A DNA stretch of 64,000 bases from Halonotius aquaticus (GCF_003605575.1 NZ_QKNY01000009.1:1-64000), one strand, 5' to 3'. Counted from the stretch's first letter, positions 52,748 through 63,003 are shown. Notes: generated from the letters alone by a model not told the origin. Program-made: numbers and translations.

Positions 52748-54547
52748 TCAGGGTGCCGCCTCGGCGTTAACGGGCTGGTCAGTGACGAATTCGACGCCCG
52801 TGATCTCGAAGCGGGCGCCACCCGCGGCGCTGTCAGTGACGGTGATCTCCCAGCCGTGTGCGTCGACGATGTCCGCAACGATCGAGAGGCCAAACCCGGT
52901 GCCATCGGTGGTCGTTGTGTATCCATGCTCGAAGATGTCCGCCCGCTCGCTCTCCGGAATCCCACACCCAGTGTCTTCGACGAAAAATCCTGTCTGGTGG
53001 AGTGACGTATCAGACGACCCCGTCTCGGAGAGCACACCAACACGCAGCGTTACTGCCCCATCGGTATGTTCGACCGCGTTTCGGTAGAGGTTCTCAAACA
53101 GCTCTCCCAGTCGGTCGGCGTCGGCAATCACGGTCGTTGTGGCTGGGATCGCCATTGCAACGTCGCAGTCGGTGAGATCAACGAGGCCCGTCGCTGCTGT
53201 CGCCGCATCCGCGAGGGCAACCTCGTCAGTGTCCTCGATCGTCTGGCCGACCTGTGCCAGGGTGAGCAGGTCGTCGATGAGCCGTTCCATCCGATCGTGG
53301 GCCTGCGTGATGGCCGCAAACTGTTCGTCGTCAATATCGTCCTCGATGCGCTGTAGATGGCCGTAGGCAACGTTGAGCGGGTTCTGTAAGTCGTGAGAAA
53401 CGGTGCTGGCAAACTGATCAAGCCGCTCGTTTTGGCGTTTGAGCTCTCGCTCTCGGTGTTTTTGCGCGGTGATCTCCCGAAGGACGAGCAGCCGACCACG
53501 GGGGCTGTGATCGGCACCGATCGTCGAAACGTCCGGGGCGAAGTACCGGGTCGTGGTGCCGTCGGCAACGCTGAGTTCGTCTCCATCGGACGGCCCGCGG
53601 AGGATGCGTTGGATATCATCGCTCAGCGATCCAAAAAAGTCGCCGACGGACAGCCCATGCCACCCATCCGGCGCGCTCACTAACGCTCTGGCGGCAGGAT
53701 TGCAGTCAACAACACGACCGTCGGCATCAAGCATGACGACTGGATCGGTCAGCTGGGCAACAAGCTGCTGGCGGCCCATCGGAGCAATGTCCAAAAGTCG
53801 GTAGCGGAAGATGCCAACGGCAAAGCCGACCGCGGTGACCCCATAGGCAACCCCGGTGACGCTCAACTCCGGTGGAACGATCCCAGCGACCAACAGTCCG
53901 ACAGCCAGCAGTGGCGAGATAGCCCCGACGCCGACCGCGACCGCTTGGCCGGTATACAGGTCACCACGGTGCTGAAGCAGATACCGGCCGAGAATACCAA
54001 TGGCACTGAGGACAATCGCGGAGACACCCAGCACCACGGCAAAAAATGGGCGTTTGAGCGTTCGGTCAAGCGAGACCCACTCGCCGAAGGTGACACCGAG
54101 AACCGTCATCGGGCCTTGGGTAACCAGCCCGTTGGCAGCATACAGAAACTCGGGGGCAACAATGACGGCCATCGTGAGCCCCAGCGGGGCTGCGAGGGCG
54201 AGTCCGGCAAGCCACCGATTCAGCAACCGGGTCGTATTGGCGTACGCCAGTGCAAACCACAAAAACGAGTAGCTGGATAGCCAGATGCCGATCGCGTTGA
54301 GCACGTTGAACCCGAGGAGTTTCAGCCCCGGTTCGGTGACGATCCGCAGGAACGTTTCGGTGAGCAGCGAACTACTCAGGGCGATCATCAACGCGATAAA
54401 GGCGAGCAGCGCTGACTCATGGCCGCGACGCTGGTACTGTCGCAGACCGTACGCTGCCAGAACAGTCGTGAGAAGAAGGCTACCGACAAGGAAAGGGACA
54501 CGCGGCGGGAGTTGGACGGCCACAACGGGGGTGGGTGACCCACCCAA
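52748..54547 (-). CDS. Seven-transmembrane PAS histidine kinase
   Basis: This 599-aa sensor kinase has a hydrophobic N-terminal part of about 250 residues with seven helices, matching the HisK_7TM family. A PAS domain follows (MLDADGRVVDCNPAARALV, about 272-365), then the phosphotransfer helix with STVSHDLQNPLNVAYGH, and HATPase_c (RNAVEHTDGAV, VEDTGCGIPESE, GTGFGLSIV). It probably senses a membrane or extracellular cue. No response regulator lies next to it. The operon context gives no clue to its partner. Confidence 0.93.
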   Translation of the reverse strand: MGGSPTPVVAVQLPPRVPFLVGSLLLTTVLAAYGLRQYQRRGHESALLAFIALMIALSSSLLTETFLRIVTEPGLKLLGFNVLNAIGIWLSSYSFLWFALAYANTTRLLNRWLAGLALAAPLGLTMAVIVAPEFLYAANGLVTQGPMTVLGVTFGEWVSLDRTLKRPFFAVVLGVSAIVLSAIGILGRYLLQHRGDLYTGQAVAVGVGAISPLLAVGLLVAGIVPPELSVTGVAYGVTAVGFAVGIFRYRLLDIAPMGRQQLVAQLTDPVVMLDADGRVVDCNPAARALVSAPDGWHGLSVGDFFGSLSDDIQRILRGPSDGDELSVADGTTTRYFAPDVSTIGADHSPRGRLLVLREITAQKHRERELKRQNERLDQFASTVSHDLQNPLNVAYGHLQRIEDDIDDEQFAAITQAHDRMERLIDDLLTLAQVGQTIEDTDEVALADAATAATGLVDLTDCDVAMAIPATTTVIADADRLGELFENLYRNAVEHTDGAVTLRVGVLSETGSSDTSLHQTGFFVEDTGCGIPESERADIFEHGYTTTTDGTGFGLSIVADIVDAHGWEITVTDSAAGGARFEITGVEFVTDQPVNAEAAP

Positions 54548-54605
54548 ATGGAAGTTATGGTGCCGGCGGTTGGGGAGTCGTCGGTGGCGAAACCACAGTG
54601 CGTCG

Positions 54606-55379
54606 CTACTGGTTCTCGGCGACGACAGCGACAGCAGTCAACTGCTCGTCGTATTTCGCAAGCACCGACCGCATCGCACTGAGCCGGCGGCGTGCCGCCG
54701 GGGTTGTGAGCACATTGTATCCGAATTTCAGCGTTCGCAGCAGCCCCTCATCCGCAATGACTCGCCGCGGGGAAAGCAACGCCATCGGTGCGCTGTCGGT
54801 CCAGGTCACATCGAATCCCGCGGCTTCGAGCCGATCGATCCACTCCGATTCGGTGAGTGGACGTGAGTTCACGCGAGTTACCTCGGCGAGGTCGTCGTAG
54901 ATCGCAGTCTTTGTTTCCTCGGGGATATCGTCGGGCACAAGGCCGAGTTCGTGAATGCCGTACCGGCCACCCGGACGCAAGAGCCGAGCGGCCTCAGCGA
55001 GGATCTCAGCTTTCCCGTCGTCGGGTTGCAGCGTCAGCATGGCTTCACCGTAGACCACATCCGCCGACTGGGCAGCCAAGTCGGTGTTGCCGGCATTCCC
55101 GACGCGAATCTCACAGTCGTCGCCAAACTGGTGCCGCAGGGCTACTGCGGCGTCACGATCCAACTCAACGGCGGTGTAGGACTGTGGGTTTCGATCGAGG
55201 GTGTGGCGGGCCGTGTAGCCGGTTCCGGGCGCAAACTCAACGACATCGTCGGTGTCAGTGATCGCCAGTTCGGTGAGTAAGTCGAGCGTTAGCTGTTTGC
55301 CGCCCGGACGGAGCGATCGCTTGCCGAGCGCGGAAAGTAGCTCATGGGCCGGTCGATCAGCCATCGATTGGTGAGCCAT
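54606..55379 (-). CDS. SAM-dependent methyltransferase
   Basis: This 257-aa protein has the class I methyltransferase fold. The SAM-binding motif is VVEFAPGTGYTARHTL, with post-I YTAVELDRD and motif IV-like DVVYGEAMLTL, plus LLRPGGRYGIHEL. A substrate-specificity C-terminal region of about 100 residues follows. The substrate is unknown. The ATG at 55379 or at residue 6 (55364) may be used. It is 59 bases downstream of nothing related; the kinase gene lies after it on the same strand. Confidence 0.88.
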   Translation of the reverse strand: MAHQSMADRPAHELLSALGKRSLRPGGKQLTLDLLTELAITDTDDVVEFAPGTGYTARHTLDRNPQSYTAVELDRDAAVALRHQFGDDCEIRVGNAGNTDLAAQSADVVYGEAMLTLQPDDGKAEILAEAARLLRPGGRYGIHELGLVPDDIPEETKTAIYDDLAEVTRVNSRPLTESEWIDRLEAAGFDVTWTDSAPMALLSPRRVIADEGLLRTLKFGYNVLTTPAARRRLSAMRSVLAKYDEQLTAVAVVAENQ

Positions 55380-55596
55380 CAGTTACGCTCCGCGCCAGCG
55401 ACGGCGGCGTCGACGATAGCGGTGTGTTGGGGACGATTGGGTGCAACCAGTCCAACTGATGTCGCCATAGTGGCCGGCACAGGTCGGCGCATTGTGGGCG
55501 GCTACGCTCGTGTGGGGTAAATCAGTTGGCTTGTATGGAATCCTGAGAGACGTTCGACAGCCACTACCGGATAGACCTCAAACGAGCCACTAACAT

Positions 55597-56490
55597 ATGG
55601 GGACAGCCGCGCTGCTGGTGACACCAACCGAACTCGCCGTGACTGGCTTTGCGTTCGTGACGCTGCTTGGCGATGCGTGGGTGCTCTTTGTCGGCCTCGC
55701 GCTGGGCTACTGGATCGGGCCGCGGATTGACGAAACCACCCGGCCGGCCGCAGCCACAGGGATCGCCATCGCCACGCTCGCCTTGGCGGTCGTCCTGGCG
55801 GCGAAAAGCTACACCGCGATCCCGCGGCCCACAGCGATGCCGATCGATCCCGCCGGCCTCCCGGGAACGCTCTCTGGCTTCGTCGCCGGCGAGCTCGACT
55901 CCGGTGGCTTTAGCTTCCCGAGCGGCCATGCCACCGGAGCGACTGCGGTCTACGGCAGTCTCGGGTTATTGCTGACCGTTGGGCGTCGGCGATGGCGGTA
56001 TCTCCTTGCCGGCGGGGCGATCAGCCTGATCAGCCTCTCACGGCTTGTCTTGCAGGTGCATTACCCCCGAGACGTGCTTGCCGGGATGACCCTCGGTGCG
56101 GGACTGGTCGCCGGGGGACTGTGGGTTGTCCGCGACGGTGATCGCTGGCGAGTCGATCGTGGTTTCCTGCTGGCCGGTATCGCCGCCGTTGTCGGCATCG
56201 TGGTCGCATGGCAGGGCGGCCACGCCGAGGAACTGCGACATGGGATGATCGGCGTCGGCACCGCAGTCGGCGGTGGCGGCGTGTGGTACCAGTATGGCGA
56301 GCGACTGATCTCGAGGCCGGCAGTCTCGGTGCCGATTGCGGCTGGTGGCCTGGGTGTCGCCGGCGGACTGTGGATCGGTGCCTACGAGGGATTGTTTGGG
56401 TTGATCGGTGCAGCCGTCGGCAGCGCGGTCAGTGTGGCGATTATTCTGGGGCTCCCGCTGGCCGAATCGTGGCGGCAAAAAAGAGCGTGA
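55597..56490 (+). CDS. PAP2-family membrane phosphatase
   Basis: This 297-aa membrane protein carries the acid phosphatase/PAP2 motifs: KSYTAIPRP (motif C1), PSGHATGA (C2), and SRLVLQVHYPRDVLAG (C3) with the catalytic His. Eight or so hydrophobic segments are present. It may dephosphorylate lipid pyrophosphates. The C-terminal half (about 190-290) adds transmembrane helices beyond the catalytic core. Confidence 0.92.
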   Translation: MGTAALLVTPTELAVTGFAFVTLLGDAWVLFVGLALGYWIGPRIDETTRPAAATGIAIATLALAVVLAAKSYTAIPRPTAMPIDPAGLPGTLSGFVAGELDSGGFSFPSGHATGATAVYGSLGLLLTVGRRRWRYLLAGGAISLISLSRLVLQVHYPRDVLAGMTLGAGLVAGGLWVVRDGDRWRVDRGFLLAGIAAVVGIVVAWQGGHAEELRHGMIGVGTAVGGGGVWYQYGERLISRPAVSVPIAAGGLGVAGGLWIGAYEGLFGLIGAAVGSAVSVAIILGLPLAESWRQKRA

Positions 56491-56503
56491 CGCGGGTGGC
56501 CGT

Positions 56504-57871
56504 TTAGAACTTCTCGAGGTAGCGATCGATCTCCCACTCGGAGACGCTGACGAGGTAGTCGGTGAACTCCTCGCGTTTGGCTTCGACGAACTTCTCGGCA
56601 ACGTGGTCGCCGAGGCCGCCAAGGATCACATCATCAGCTTCAAGCGCGTCGACGGCGTCGCCGAGGTTCTTCGGCAGCGTCTCGATGCCGTACTCCTCGA
56701 TCTTCTCCTCGTCGAAGTCGTAGATGTTCTCGCGGATCGGATCCGGCGCGTCGATATCGCGCTCGATGCCGTCGATCCCGGCGTTGAGCAGCGACGCGAA
56801 GCCGAGGTACGGGTTACAGGACGGATCAGGGAAGCGGGCCTCAATACGCGTGGCGACCGGCTCGCGGGCCGCCGGCTTCCGGATGAGCGCCGAGCGGTTC
56901 CGATCAGACCACGCGACGTAGACAGGGGCCTCGTATCCGGGGACAAGGCGTTTGTAGGAGTTCACGGTCGGGTTGGTGACCGCGGTGATGGCTGGGGCGT
57001 GATCGAGAATCCCACCAAGGAAGGAAAGCGCGGTCTCGCTGAGATCAAAGTCGCCCTCGCCGTGGAAGGCGTTCTCGCCGTCCTCAAACAGCGAGATGTG
57101 GGTGTGCATCCCCGAGCCGTTGATCTTCGGCACCGGTTTTGGCATGAACGTTGCGTGGAGGTCGTGTTGGGCGGCAACAGCCCGAACGACAAAGCGGAAG
57201 GTCGCAACGTTGTCGGCGGTGGTCAGCGCGTCGTCGTACTCGAAGTTGATCTCGTATTGGCCTTGGGCGACTTCGTGGTGGCTGGCCTCGATCTCGAAGC
57301 CCATCTCTTCGAGCGTGAAGATGATCTCCCGGCGCACGTCGCTTTGGAGATCCTTCGGGGCGAGATCGAAGTAACCGCCGTGGTCGGCGAACTCCGTGGT
57401 CGCATAGCCGTCGTCGTCGGTCTTAAAGAGGAAGAACTCCGGTTCGGGGGCCATGTTGACATCGAAGCCGTGTTCCTCGGCTTTGTCGATGGCCTCCTGG
57501 AGCACATAGCGTGGATCGCCCTCGAAAGGCTCGCCGGTCGAGGTGTTGATCACATCACAGATGAGTCGAGCCGCCCCGCTTTCCTCGTCGTTGCGCCATG
57601 GGAGAATGGCAAACGTGTCGGGGTCGGGTTTGAGCCGCATGTCGGACTCCTGGATCCGGACGAACCCGTTGATCGAGGAGCCATCGAAGTAGATGCCCTC
57701 AGTGAAGGCCTTCTCTGCTTGGTCGGCCGGCACTGACACATTTTTGACCGTTCCAAGGATATCAGTAAACTGGAGTCGAAGGAAATCGATTCCTTCATCA
57801 TCAATTTCATCAATAACGTCTTGTTCTTTCTCAGTCAATCCACCGTCTGTGGCAACGTTCTTTTCAGTCAT
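56504..57871 (-). CDS. glnA: Glutamine synthetase
   Basis: GlnA (455 aa) makes glutamine from glutamate, ammonia and ATP. The beta-grasp part contains [10 protein letters not shown], and the catalytic part has [81 protein letters not shown] and [13 protein letters not shown]. The start at 57871 ([12 protein letters not shown]) is used. A TATA-like box at 57901-57908 is well spaced. It is divergent from an lrp-type gene, its likely regulator. Confidence 0.97.
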   Translation of the reverse strand: MTEKNVATDGGLTEKEQDVIDEIDDEGIDFLRLQFTDILGTVKNVSVPADQAEKAFTEGIYFDGSSINGFVRIQESDMRLKPDPDTFAILPWRNDEESGAARLICDVINTSTGEPFEGDPRYVLQEAIDKAEEHGFDVNMAPEPEFFLFKTDDDGYATTEFADHGGYFDLAPKDLQSDVRREIIFTLEEMGFEIEASHHEVAQGQYEINFEYDDALTTADNVATFRFVVRAVAAQHDLHATFMPKPVPKINGSGMHTHISLFEDGENAFHGEGDFDLSETALSFLGGILDHAPAITAVTNPTVNSYKRLVPGYEAPVYVAWSDRNRSALIRKPAAREPVATRIEARFPDPSCNPYLGFASLLNAGIDGIERDIDAPDPIRENIYDFDEEKIEEYGIETLPKNLGDAVDALEADDVILGGLGDHVAEKFVEAKREEFTDYLVSVSEWEIDRYLEKF

Positions 57872-57900
57872 ATTCCGGACGAGTATACCATTTGGTGCCA

Positions 57901-57908
57901 GTATAAAG
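57901..57908 (-). promoter_or_regulatory. TATA-like box of glnA
   Basis: TTTATAC on the minus strand lies about 30 bases before the glnA ATG at 57871. The divergent lrp-like gene also has its own box (57962-57972), so the 125-base region holds two back-to-back promoters. Confidence 0.5.
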
Positions 57909-57961
57909 GTCTTACCGCTTATGGCAATTACACCGCTCAAACTCAGAAATTGGATATTCGT

Positions 57962-57972
57962 AAAATTATAAT
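57962..57972 (+). promoter_or_regulatory. TATA-like box of lrp
   Basis: aaaattataat lies 25-35 bases before the ATG at 57997, the spacing for a leaderless transcript. The site is close to the glnA promoter on the other strand, so one regulator could act on both. Confidence 0.45.
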
Positions 57973-57996
57973 CCCCCCAGTCCGTCGGTAGGTTGT

Positions 57997-58458
57997 ATGA
58001 CGTACGAAAACTTGGATGCGAAGTTGATCAATGCATTACTTGGCAACGGTCGAGCAAGTCTGCGCAGTCTTGGCGAGCAGCTTGATGTCTCGGTAACGAC
58101 CGTCTCAAATCACCTCCGCGATCTCGAAGCCGAGGGGGTTGTCAACGGCTACACGCCGATCGTCGACTACGACAATCTTGGCTACGATGTAACCGCCATT
58201 ATCAACCTCAAAGTTGAGGGAAGCGCACTGCAGACGGTCGCCGAGCGCCTGCGGGACGAAAAACAGATGGTCAGCGTCTATGAGGTCACCGGCGACTACG
58301 ACATCGTTGCCATCGGCAAGTTCCAGAATACCGACGGTATGAACGACCAGATCAAGGAACTGCTGACCGACGTGGACATCCGGGAATCGAACACAAGTGT
58401 CGTGCTCAACGCGGCCTGCGAAAACGAACAGTTCGAACTCGACGTCGACGAGGAGTAA
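57997..58458 (+). CDS. lrp: Lrp/AsnC-family transcriptional regulator
   Basis: This 153-aa regulator has an N-terminal winged helix ([44 protein letters not shown]) and a C-terminal RAM ligand-binding domain ([18 protein letters not shown]). Its place divergent to glnA is seen across haloarchaea, where it has been linked to glutamine synthetase control; here this is inferred from position. An acidic C-terminus ends the protein. Confidence 0.93.
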   Translation: MTYENLDAKLINALLGNGRASLRSLGEQLDVSVTTVSNHLRDLEAEGVVNGYTPIVDYDNLGYDVTAIINLKVEGSALQTVAERLRDEKQMVSVYEVTGDYDIVAIGKFQNTDGMNDQIKELLTDVDIRESNTSVVLNAACENEQFELDVDEE

Positions 58459-58568
58459 CACCCATCGCAGACTGTTTTCGACGACCACCAACCAGCTCCC
58501 AAGCGGCGTCGCAAGCGAACAATTGAGCCAACGGAAAGGGCCTTGACGGTCGCCCACAGAGAGTCGGT

Positions 58569-59222
58569 ATGAACGCGACACCACAGACGACAGCCGCCGA
58601 GGTCGTCGTCGTCGACTACGGGCTTGGCAACCTCCGGAGTGTCACCCGCGGGCTTGAACGTGCGAACGCGGGCGTGACGATCACCGACGACCCCGCAAGC
58701 TTCACCGACGCCGACGGCATCGTCCTCCCTGGCGTCGGGGCGTTCCGCGAGGGGATGGACAACGCCGGGCCCTATCGGGATGCACTCGCCGACGCCGCCG
58801 ACCGTGGTCAGCCTATCTTCGGGATCTGTCTCGGGATGCAAATGCTGCTAGGCTCCAGCGAGGAGGCCGAACACGCCGGCGAGGGCGACGTCGAGGGCCT
58901 GAACTTCATCCCCGGCACCAACGTCCGGTTCGATGTCGACCGGAAGGTGCCGCATATGGGCTGGAACGAACTCGACGTCCAGCGGGAGCACCCCCTCGTT
59001 GACGGGGTCGATGGTGAGCACGCTTACTTCGTCCACTCCTACTACGCCGCCCCCGACGACGGGCACGCGGTCGTCGCCAGCACGGACTACGGCGTCGATT
59101 TCCCATCCGTGATTGCCAACGAAGACGGCACCATCTTCGGCACGCAGTTCCACCCCGAGAAAAGCGGCGAGACCGGCCTGCGGATCCTCCGGAACTTCGT
59201 CGACATCTGCGCCGAGCAGTAA
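58569..59222 (+). CDS. hisH: Imidazole glycerol phosphate synthase glutaminase subunit HisH
   Basis: HisH (217 aa) supplies ammonia from glutamine to HisF in histidine synthesis. It is a class I glutamine amidotransferase with the nucleophile in GICLGMQML (Cys87) and the His-Glu pair in GTQFHPEKSGE. Other marks are VVDYGLGNLRSV and LPGVGAFREGM. HisF is not adjacent, so other his genes lie elsewhere. Confidence 0.96.
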   Translation: MNATPQTTAAEVVVVDYGLGNLRSVTRGLERANAGVTITDDPASFTDADGIVLPGVGAFREGMDNAGPYRDALADAADRGQPIFGICLGMQMLLGSSEEAEHAGEGDVEGLNFIPGTNVRFDVDRKVPHMGWNELDVQREHPLVDGVDGEHAYFVHSYYAAPDDGHAVVASTDYGVDFPSVIANEDGTIFGTQFHPEKSGETGLRILRNFVDICAEQ

Positions 59223-59238
59223 CCAAGTGTAGCCGGAA

Positions 59239-62200
59239 TTAGGCGGTCTGTTCTGCGACAACCGAGACGCCGATTTCGACCTCGGTGTCCTCGATCTCCC
59301 ACGTTTCCAGCCGGTCGGCGTCGTCGCTCGGCGCGTCAGTCAGTTCGGCGGCCCGAACCTCCTCGCTGATGAGATCGCGGTGCTCGTCGACGAAGCCGGC
59401 AACGCGGTCGCCGGCGACGGCGAGGCCGACGCTGATTTCGGCTTCGACATCGAGATCGAGTTCCTTCCGCATCTCCTGAATCCGGCGGATCACGTCGCGT
59501 GCGTAGCCCTCGGCTTCGAGGTCGTCGGTCAGTGTCGTGTCGACGTAGACCGTGCCGCCCTCGAAGTCGGTGCCGGTGACGTGTTCCGGTGGCTCCTTGC
59601 GGTATTCGACCATCTCGTCGTCGAGTTCGACTGTTTCACCGTTGACCTCGATACCGGCTTCGACTTCCTCGCGGGTCGCACCCTCGACGGCGTTCATCAC
59701 GTCTTGAGCGTCGCCGCCGAAGGCTGGGCCGATCTCGCCCATCTGTGGGTCGGCGTGTTCAACAAGTTCGTCGAACTCGGAGACAACATCGATAGCGCGA
59801 GTGTTGACGCGCTCGCCGAGCAGGTCGGAAAGGTTCTCGACCGCGCTGGCAACGTCTTCGTCGTCGGTTTCGACGACGACACGCGAGACGGGCCATCTGA
59901 GCTTCCGGCCGCCGCGCTGGCGGGCATTTGCCGCGGCTTCCTCCACATCGCGGAGGACGGCCATGTCGGCTTCAAGCTCAGGGTCGCGGCGGTCGTCGTC
60001 GACCTCGGGCCAATCGAGGGCGTGAACGGTCGTCGCGCTGCCGTCGATAGTCTGGTACATCTCCTCGGCCATGTACGGCGTAACCGGTGCCAGTAGGCGG
60101 ATGACGGCGTTGATGACCGTCGACAGCGTGGCGTACGCGCCGAGCTTCGTGGGCGAATCGCCCTCCTCCCACATCCGCTCGCGGGTCGCCTTGATGTAGA
60201 ACCGCGACACGTCCTCGGTGACGAAATCCAGCACCGTGTTGAGCGCGTCGTCGATGCGGTAGTCGGCCCACGCCTCGCTGGATTCCTCGATAACAGATTG
60301 CAGCCGCGAGAGCACCCACTCGTCGACTGTGGTTAGCTCGCCCTCGCTGAGGTCGGGATCGGCTGGATCGTAGCCGTCGAGATCCATGTATGTCAGCGGG
60401 AAGCGGAAGACGTTCCAGCAGATGTTGAGCGTGCCAGCCATGCTGCCGAGGCCGTCCCAGTCGAAGGAGAGGTCGACGCCCTGCTGGTCGTGGCTCAGCA
60501 GATACGCGCGCAGTGGGTCGCGGCCGGCCCGGTCGATAGCTTCCTCCGGCGTGACGATGTTGCCGACCGACTTGGACATCTTCCGGCCGTGTTTGTCGTT
60601 GGCGAACCCGTGCATGAGGACTTCCTTGTAGGGGCTTTCGCCGAAGGCGGTCGTCCCCATGCCGAGTTGCGACCAGAACCACCCGCGGGTCTGGTCGTGG
60701 GCTTCGATAATGAGGTCGGCGGGCCACAGCTCGTCGAAGGCCTCGGTCTCAGTTGGATAGCCCAGCGTGCCCCACGTCGCCACCGAGGAGTCCAGCCACA
60801 CATCGAAGACGTCCTCGATCCGGCGGTAAGTGGTGCCGGCCTCGGTGATCGTGATGTCGTCGACAGTCGGGCGGTGGAGGTCGATCTCGTCGGGGTCGAT
60901 GTCTTGGTCGGCCCGTTCGGCGAGTTCTTCCCGAGTGCCGACGACGATCATCTCCTCGTCGAGGGTGGCGTCGCCGTCGCTGGCGGCGTCTTCGGGCACC
61001 CAGATCGGGATCGGAATCCCCCAGTACCGCTGTCGGGAGACGTTCCAGTCAGGGGCGTTCTCGATGAAGTCCCGGAACCGGTTGTCGCGGGCCCATTGGG
61101 GGTGCCACTCGGCCTCCTCGATGTTGTCCAGCAGTTCCTCTTTGATATCGGTGATCGAGATGAACCACTGGTCGGTGGCGAGTTGGATGATGTCCGTGTC
61201 GCAGCGCCAACAGTGGCCGTAGGAGTGGGTGTAGGTTTCCTCGGCCAGCAGCGCGCCGTTGGCGTCGAGATCAGCGGTGATCTCGTCGTTGGCATCGCGG
61301 ACGAACTCGCCCGCGTATTTCCCACCCTCGTCGGTGTAGGTGCCGTCGCCAGCGACGGGGCAGAAGATATCGAGGCCCAATTCCTGGCCGCGGTGGAAGT
61401 CTTCCTCACCGTGGCCCGGCGCGGAATGGACGAGCCCGGTGCGGTCGGCTTCAACGAAGTCAGCAGTGTAGACTTCGCCCGCGCCCTCGAAACTCGGGTA
61501 ATCGGGGACTTCCTCAGCCAGCGGGTGATCGTACTCCCAGCCGACGAGTTCGGCGCCATCGAGTTCGGCCTCGATCTCGTAGTCGTCGTACCGGCCCTTG
61601 CCGAGGACATCGTCGACACACTCGGCAGCGATGTAGAGTACGTCTTCGTCGTCGCCTTTCGTTGCGCGGATTTTCTGGTACGTGAGGTCTTCGCCGACGC
61701 CGACGAACGTGTTTGCCGGAATCGTCCACGGCGTCGTCGTCCAGATGACGAGGCTGCCCTCGCGATCGCTGAGTGGGAATTTGACGTAGATCGAGGGGTC
61801 TTCGACCTGATCGTATTCGACTTCGTTGTTGGCGATCCCGGTTTCACACCGTGGGCATTGGGAGATCGAGCGTTTGCCCTGCTCGACGAGGCCGCGGTCG
61901 GCGACCTGTTTGAAGCCGTACCACGCGGCTTCCATGTACTCCGGCGAGATCGTTTTGTAGGGGTTGTCCCAGTCGAACCACGCGCCAATGGATTGGAAGT
62001 CGTCGTCCATCGCCACGCGGTTCTCCTCAGCGAAGGTCTTGCACTCCTCGATGAACGCCTCCATCCCGTACTCTTCGATGTCCTGCTTGCTCTCGAAGCC
62101 GAGTTCCTCTTCGACTTTGACCTCGATGGGAAGGCCGTGCATGTCGTAGCCCGGCCGGTCGGTGACCTGGTGGCCGGTCATCCGCTTTTGGCGGATCACG

Positions 62201-62397
62201 GCGTCTTTGAGCGTTTTGTTCCATGCGGTGCCGAGGTGCATCTGCCCGGAGGTGTACGGCGGGCCATCGACGAAAAAGAAGGTCGGGTCGTCGGCGTGGG
62301 CCGCCTTGGTCGCCTCGTAGGCGTCGTGTTCGTCCCAGTGGGCTTCGGCCGCCGCCTCCACGTCGGCGGGCGAATACTGGTCGCTAACGTCGTCCAT
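59239..62397 (-). CDS. ileS: Isoleucyl-tRNA synthetase
   Basis: IleS (1052 aa) charges tRNA-Ile. The HIGH-type motif HLGT is in PYTSGQMHLGTAWNKTLKD near residue 56, and KMSKS is in GRKMSKSVGN. The editing domain sequences between them (ATKGDDEDVLY, WTTTPWTIPANTFVGVG) are complete. The C-terminal zinc-less extension is archaeal-type. The start at 62397 (MDDVSDQYSP) is well supported. A long antisense frame over this gene is rejected. Confidence 0.97.
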   Translation of the reverse strand: MDDVSDQYSPADVEAAAEAHWDEHDAYEATKAAHADDPTFFFVDGPPYTSGQMHLGTAWNKTLKDAVIRQKRMTGHQVTDRPGYDMHGLPIEVKVEEELGFESKQDIEEYGMEAFIEECKTFAEENRVAMDDDFQSIGAWFDWDNPYKTISPEYMEAAWYGFKQVADRGLVEQGKRSISQCPRCETGIANNEVEYDQVEDPSIYVKFPLSDREGSLVIWTTTPWTIPANTFVGVGEDLTYQKIRATKGDDEDVLYIAAECVDDVLGKGRYDDYEIEAELDGAELVGWEYDHPLAEEVPDYPSFEGAGEVYTADFVEADRTGLVHSAPGHGEEDFHRGQELGLDIFCPVAGDGTYTDEGGKYAGEFVRDANDEITADLDANGALLAEETYTHSYGHCWRCDTDIIQLATDQWFISITDIKEELLDNIEEAEWHPQWARDNRFRDFIENAPDWNVSRQRYWGIPIPIWVPEDAASDGDATLDEEMIVVGTREELAERADQDIDPDEIDLHRPTVDDITITEAGTTYRRIEDVFDVWLDSSVATWGTLGYPTETEAFDELWPADLIIEAHDQTRGWFWSQLGMGTTAFGESPYKEVLMHGFANDKHGRKMSKSVGNIVTPEEAIDRAGRDPLRAYLLSHDQQGVDLSFDWDGLGSMAGTLNICWNVFRFPLTYMDLDGYDPADPDLSEGELTTVDEWVLSRLQSVIEESSEAWADYRIDDALNTVLDFVTEDVSRFYIKATRERMWEEGDSPTKLGAYATLSTVINAVIRLLAPVTPYMAEEMYQTIDGSATTVHALDWPEVDDDRRDPELEADMAVLRDVEEAAANARQRGGRKLRWPVSRVVVETDDEDVASAVENLSDLLGERVNTRAIDVVSEFDELVEHADPQMGEIGPAFGGDAQDVMNAVEGATREEVEAGIEVNGETVELDDEMVEYRKEPPEHVTGTDFEGGTVYVDTTLTDDLEAEGYARDVIRRIQEMRKELDLDVEAEISVGLAVAGDRVAGFVDEHRDLISEEVRAAELTDAPSDDADRLETWEIEDTEVEIGVSVVAEQTA

Positions 62398-62480
62398 GTA
62401 TCACAGGAACGGGTCGGCGTATATCAAAACGGTGATCCGAGGGCGATACGAGATCGTGGATTCTTATTCAGCCACGACGG

Positions 62481-62612
62481 TCGAAACAGACACCGCGAAA
62501 GCCCTCGGCGCGCTCGGATCCCGGGACTCGCTGCGCTCCTCGTTCGCTTCGCTCACTGCGGTGCTTACGTCGTCCGGGTTCGCCCAGCGCGCCTCGCCCT
62601 TTCAGTCCGCCA
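62481..62612. repeat. Haloarchaeal low-complexity intergenic repeat
   Basis: Between ileS and the DUF433 gene lies a stretch with alternating words such as ctcgctgcgctcc and gttcgcttcgctcac. Its oligomer bias is typical of extragenic filler in haloarchaea. No gene or obvious stem-loop was found in it. Confidence 0.35.
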
Positions 62613-62621
62613 GGGACGTAA

Positions 62622-62900
62622 TCAGGTCAACTCTGCGCGAAGCCGTTCCGATTCCCGCTTGATCGCTCGCCGCCGCTCGGCCGCTTCGGCCTCGCGTTCG
62701 CGCATCTCGTCGGCGTTATCGTAGTAGTACGCGAGCGCGTCGAACACCGCCGCGCCGTCGAGATCGTACTCGGCGGCGACCGCAAATGGATCCTCGTCGC
62801 CGTCGATCACCCGACGTTTGATGTCGAGAACGGAGATTCGGGTTCCCTCAATGCACGGATCACCTGACCGAATATCGGAATCCGTGACGATTGATACCAT
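62622..62900 (-). CDS. DUF433 family protein (orphan antitoxin-like)
   Basis: This 92-aa protein has the DUF433 helix-turn-helix-like fold. It begins MVSIVTDSDIRSGDPCIEGTRISVLDI and has FAVAAEYDLDGAAVFDALAYYYDN, the family's conserved region. DUF433 proteins are usually paired with a PIN-like DUF5615 toxin, but none follows here. The 220 bases between it and ileS hold only repeats. It may be an orphan or a solitary regulator. The last 25 residues are charged (REREAEAAERRRAIKRE). Confidence 0.85.
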   Translation of the reverse strand: MVSIVTDSDIRSGDPCIEGTRISVLDIKRRVIDGDEDPFAVAAEYDLDGAAVFDALAYYYDNADEMREREAEAAERRRAIKRESERLRAELT

Positions 62901-62972
62901 ACGCTGAGTTGTGCGTCTCAATTGATAAACGCTCGGACGTGATCAAAGAGGGTTCGTTAGAATCTTGACGAA

Positions 62973-62980
62973 TATTTATG
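62973..62980 (+). promoter_or_regulatory. TATA-like box of zinc-ribbon mini-operon
   Basis: gaatatttatg lies about 25-30 bases before the ATG at 63004, the spacing for a leaderless transcript that would carry all three overlapping genes. Confidence 0.5.
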
Positions 62981-63003
62981 AAAGCAGACAGTGATTACAA
63001 CCT

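Noticed and set aside
57997-59222. lrp and hisH as one operon
   Set aside because: A gap of about 110 bases and unrelated functions make this weak.
60490-62724. Open frame of about 744 codons on the plus strand opposite ileS
   Set aside because: It is the GC-skew shadow of ileS. It lacks any recognisable domain, whereas the minus-strand frame has complete synthetase motifs.
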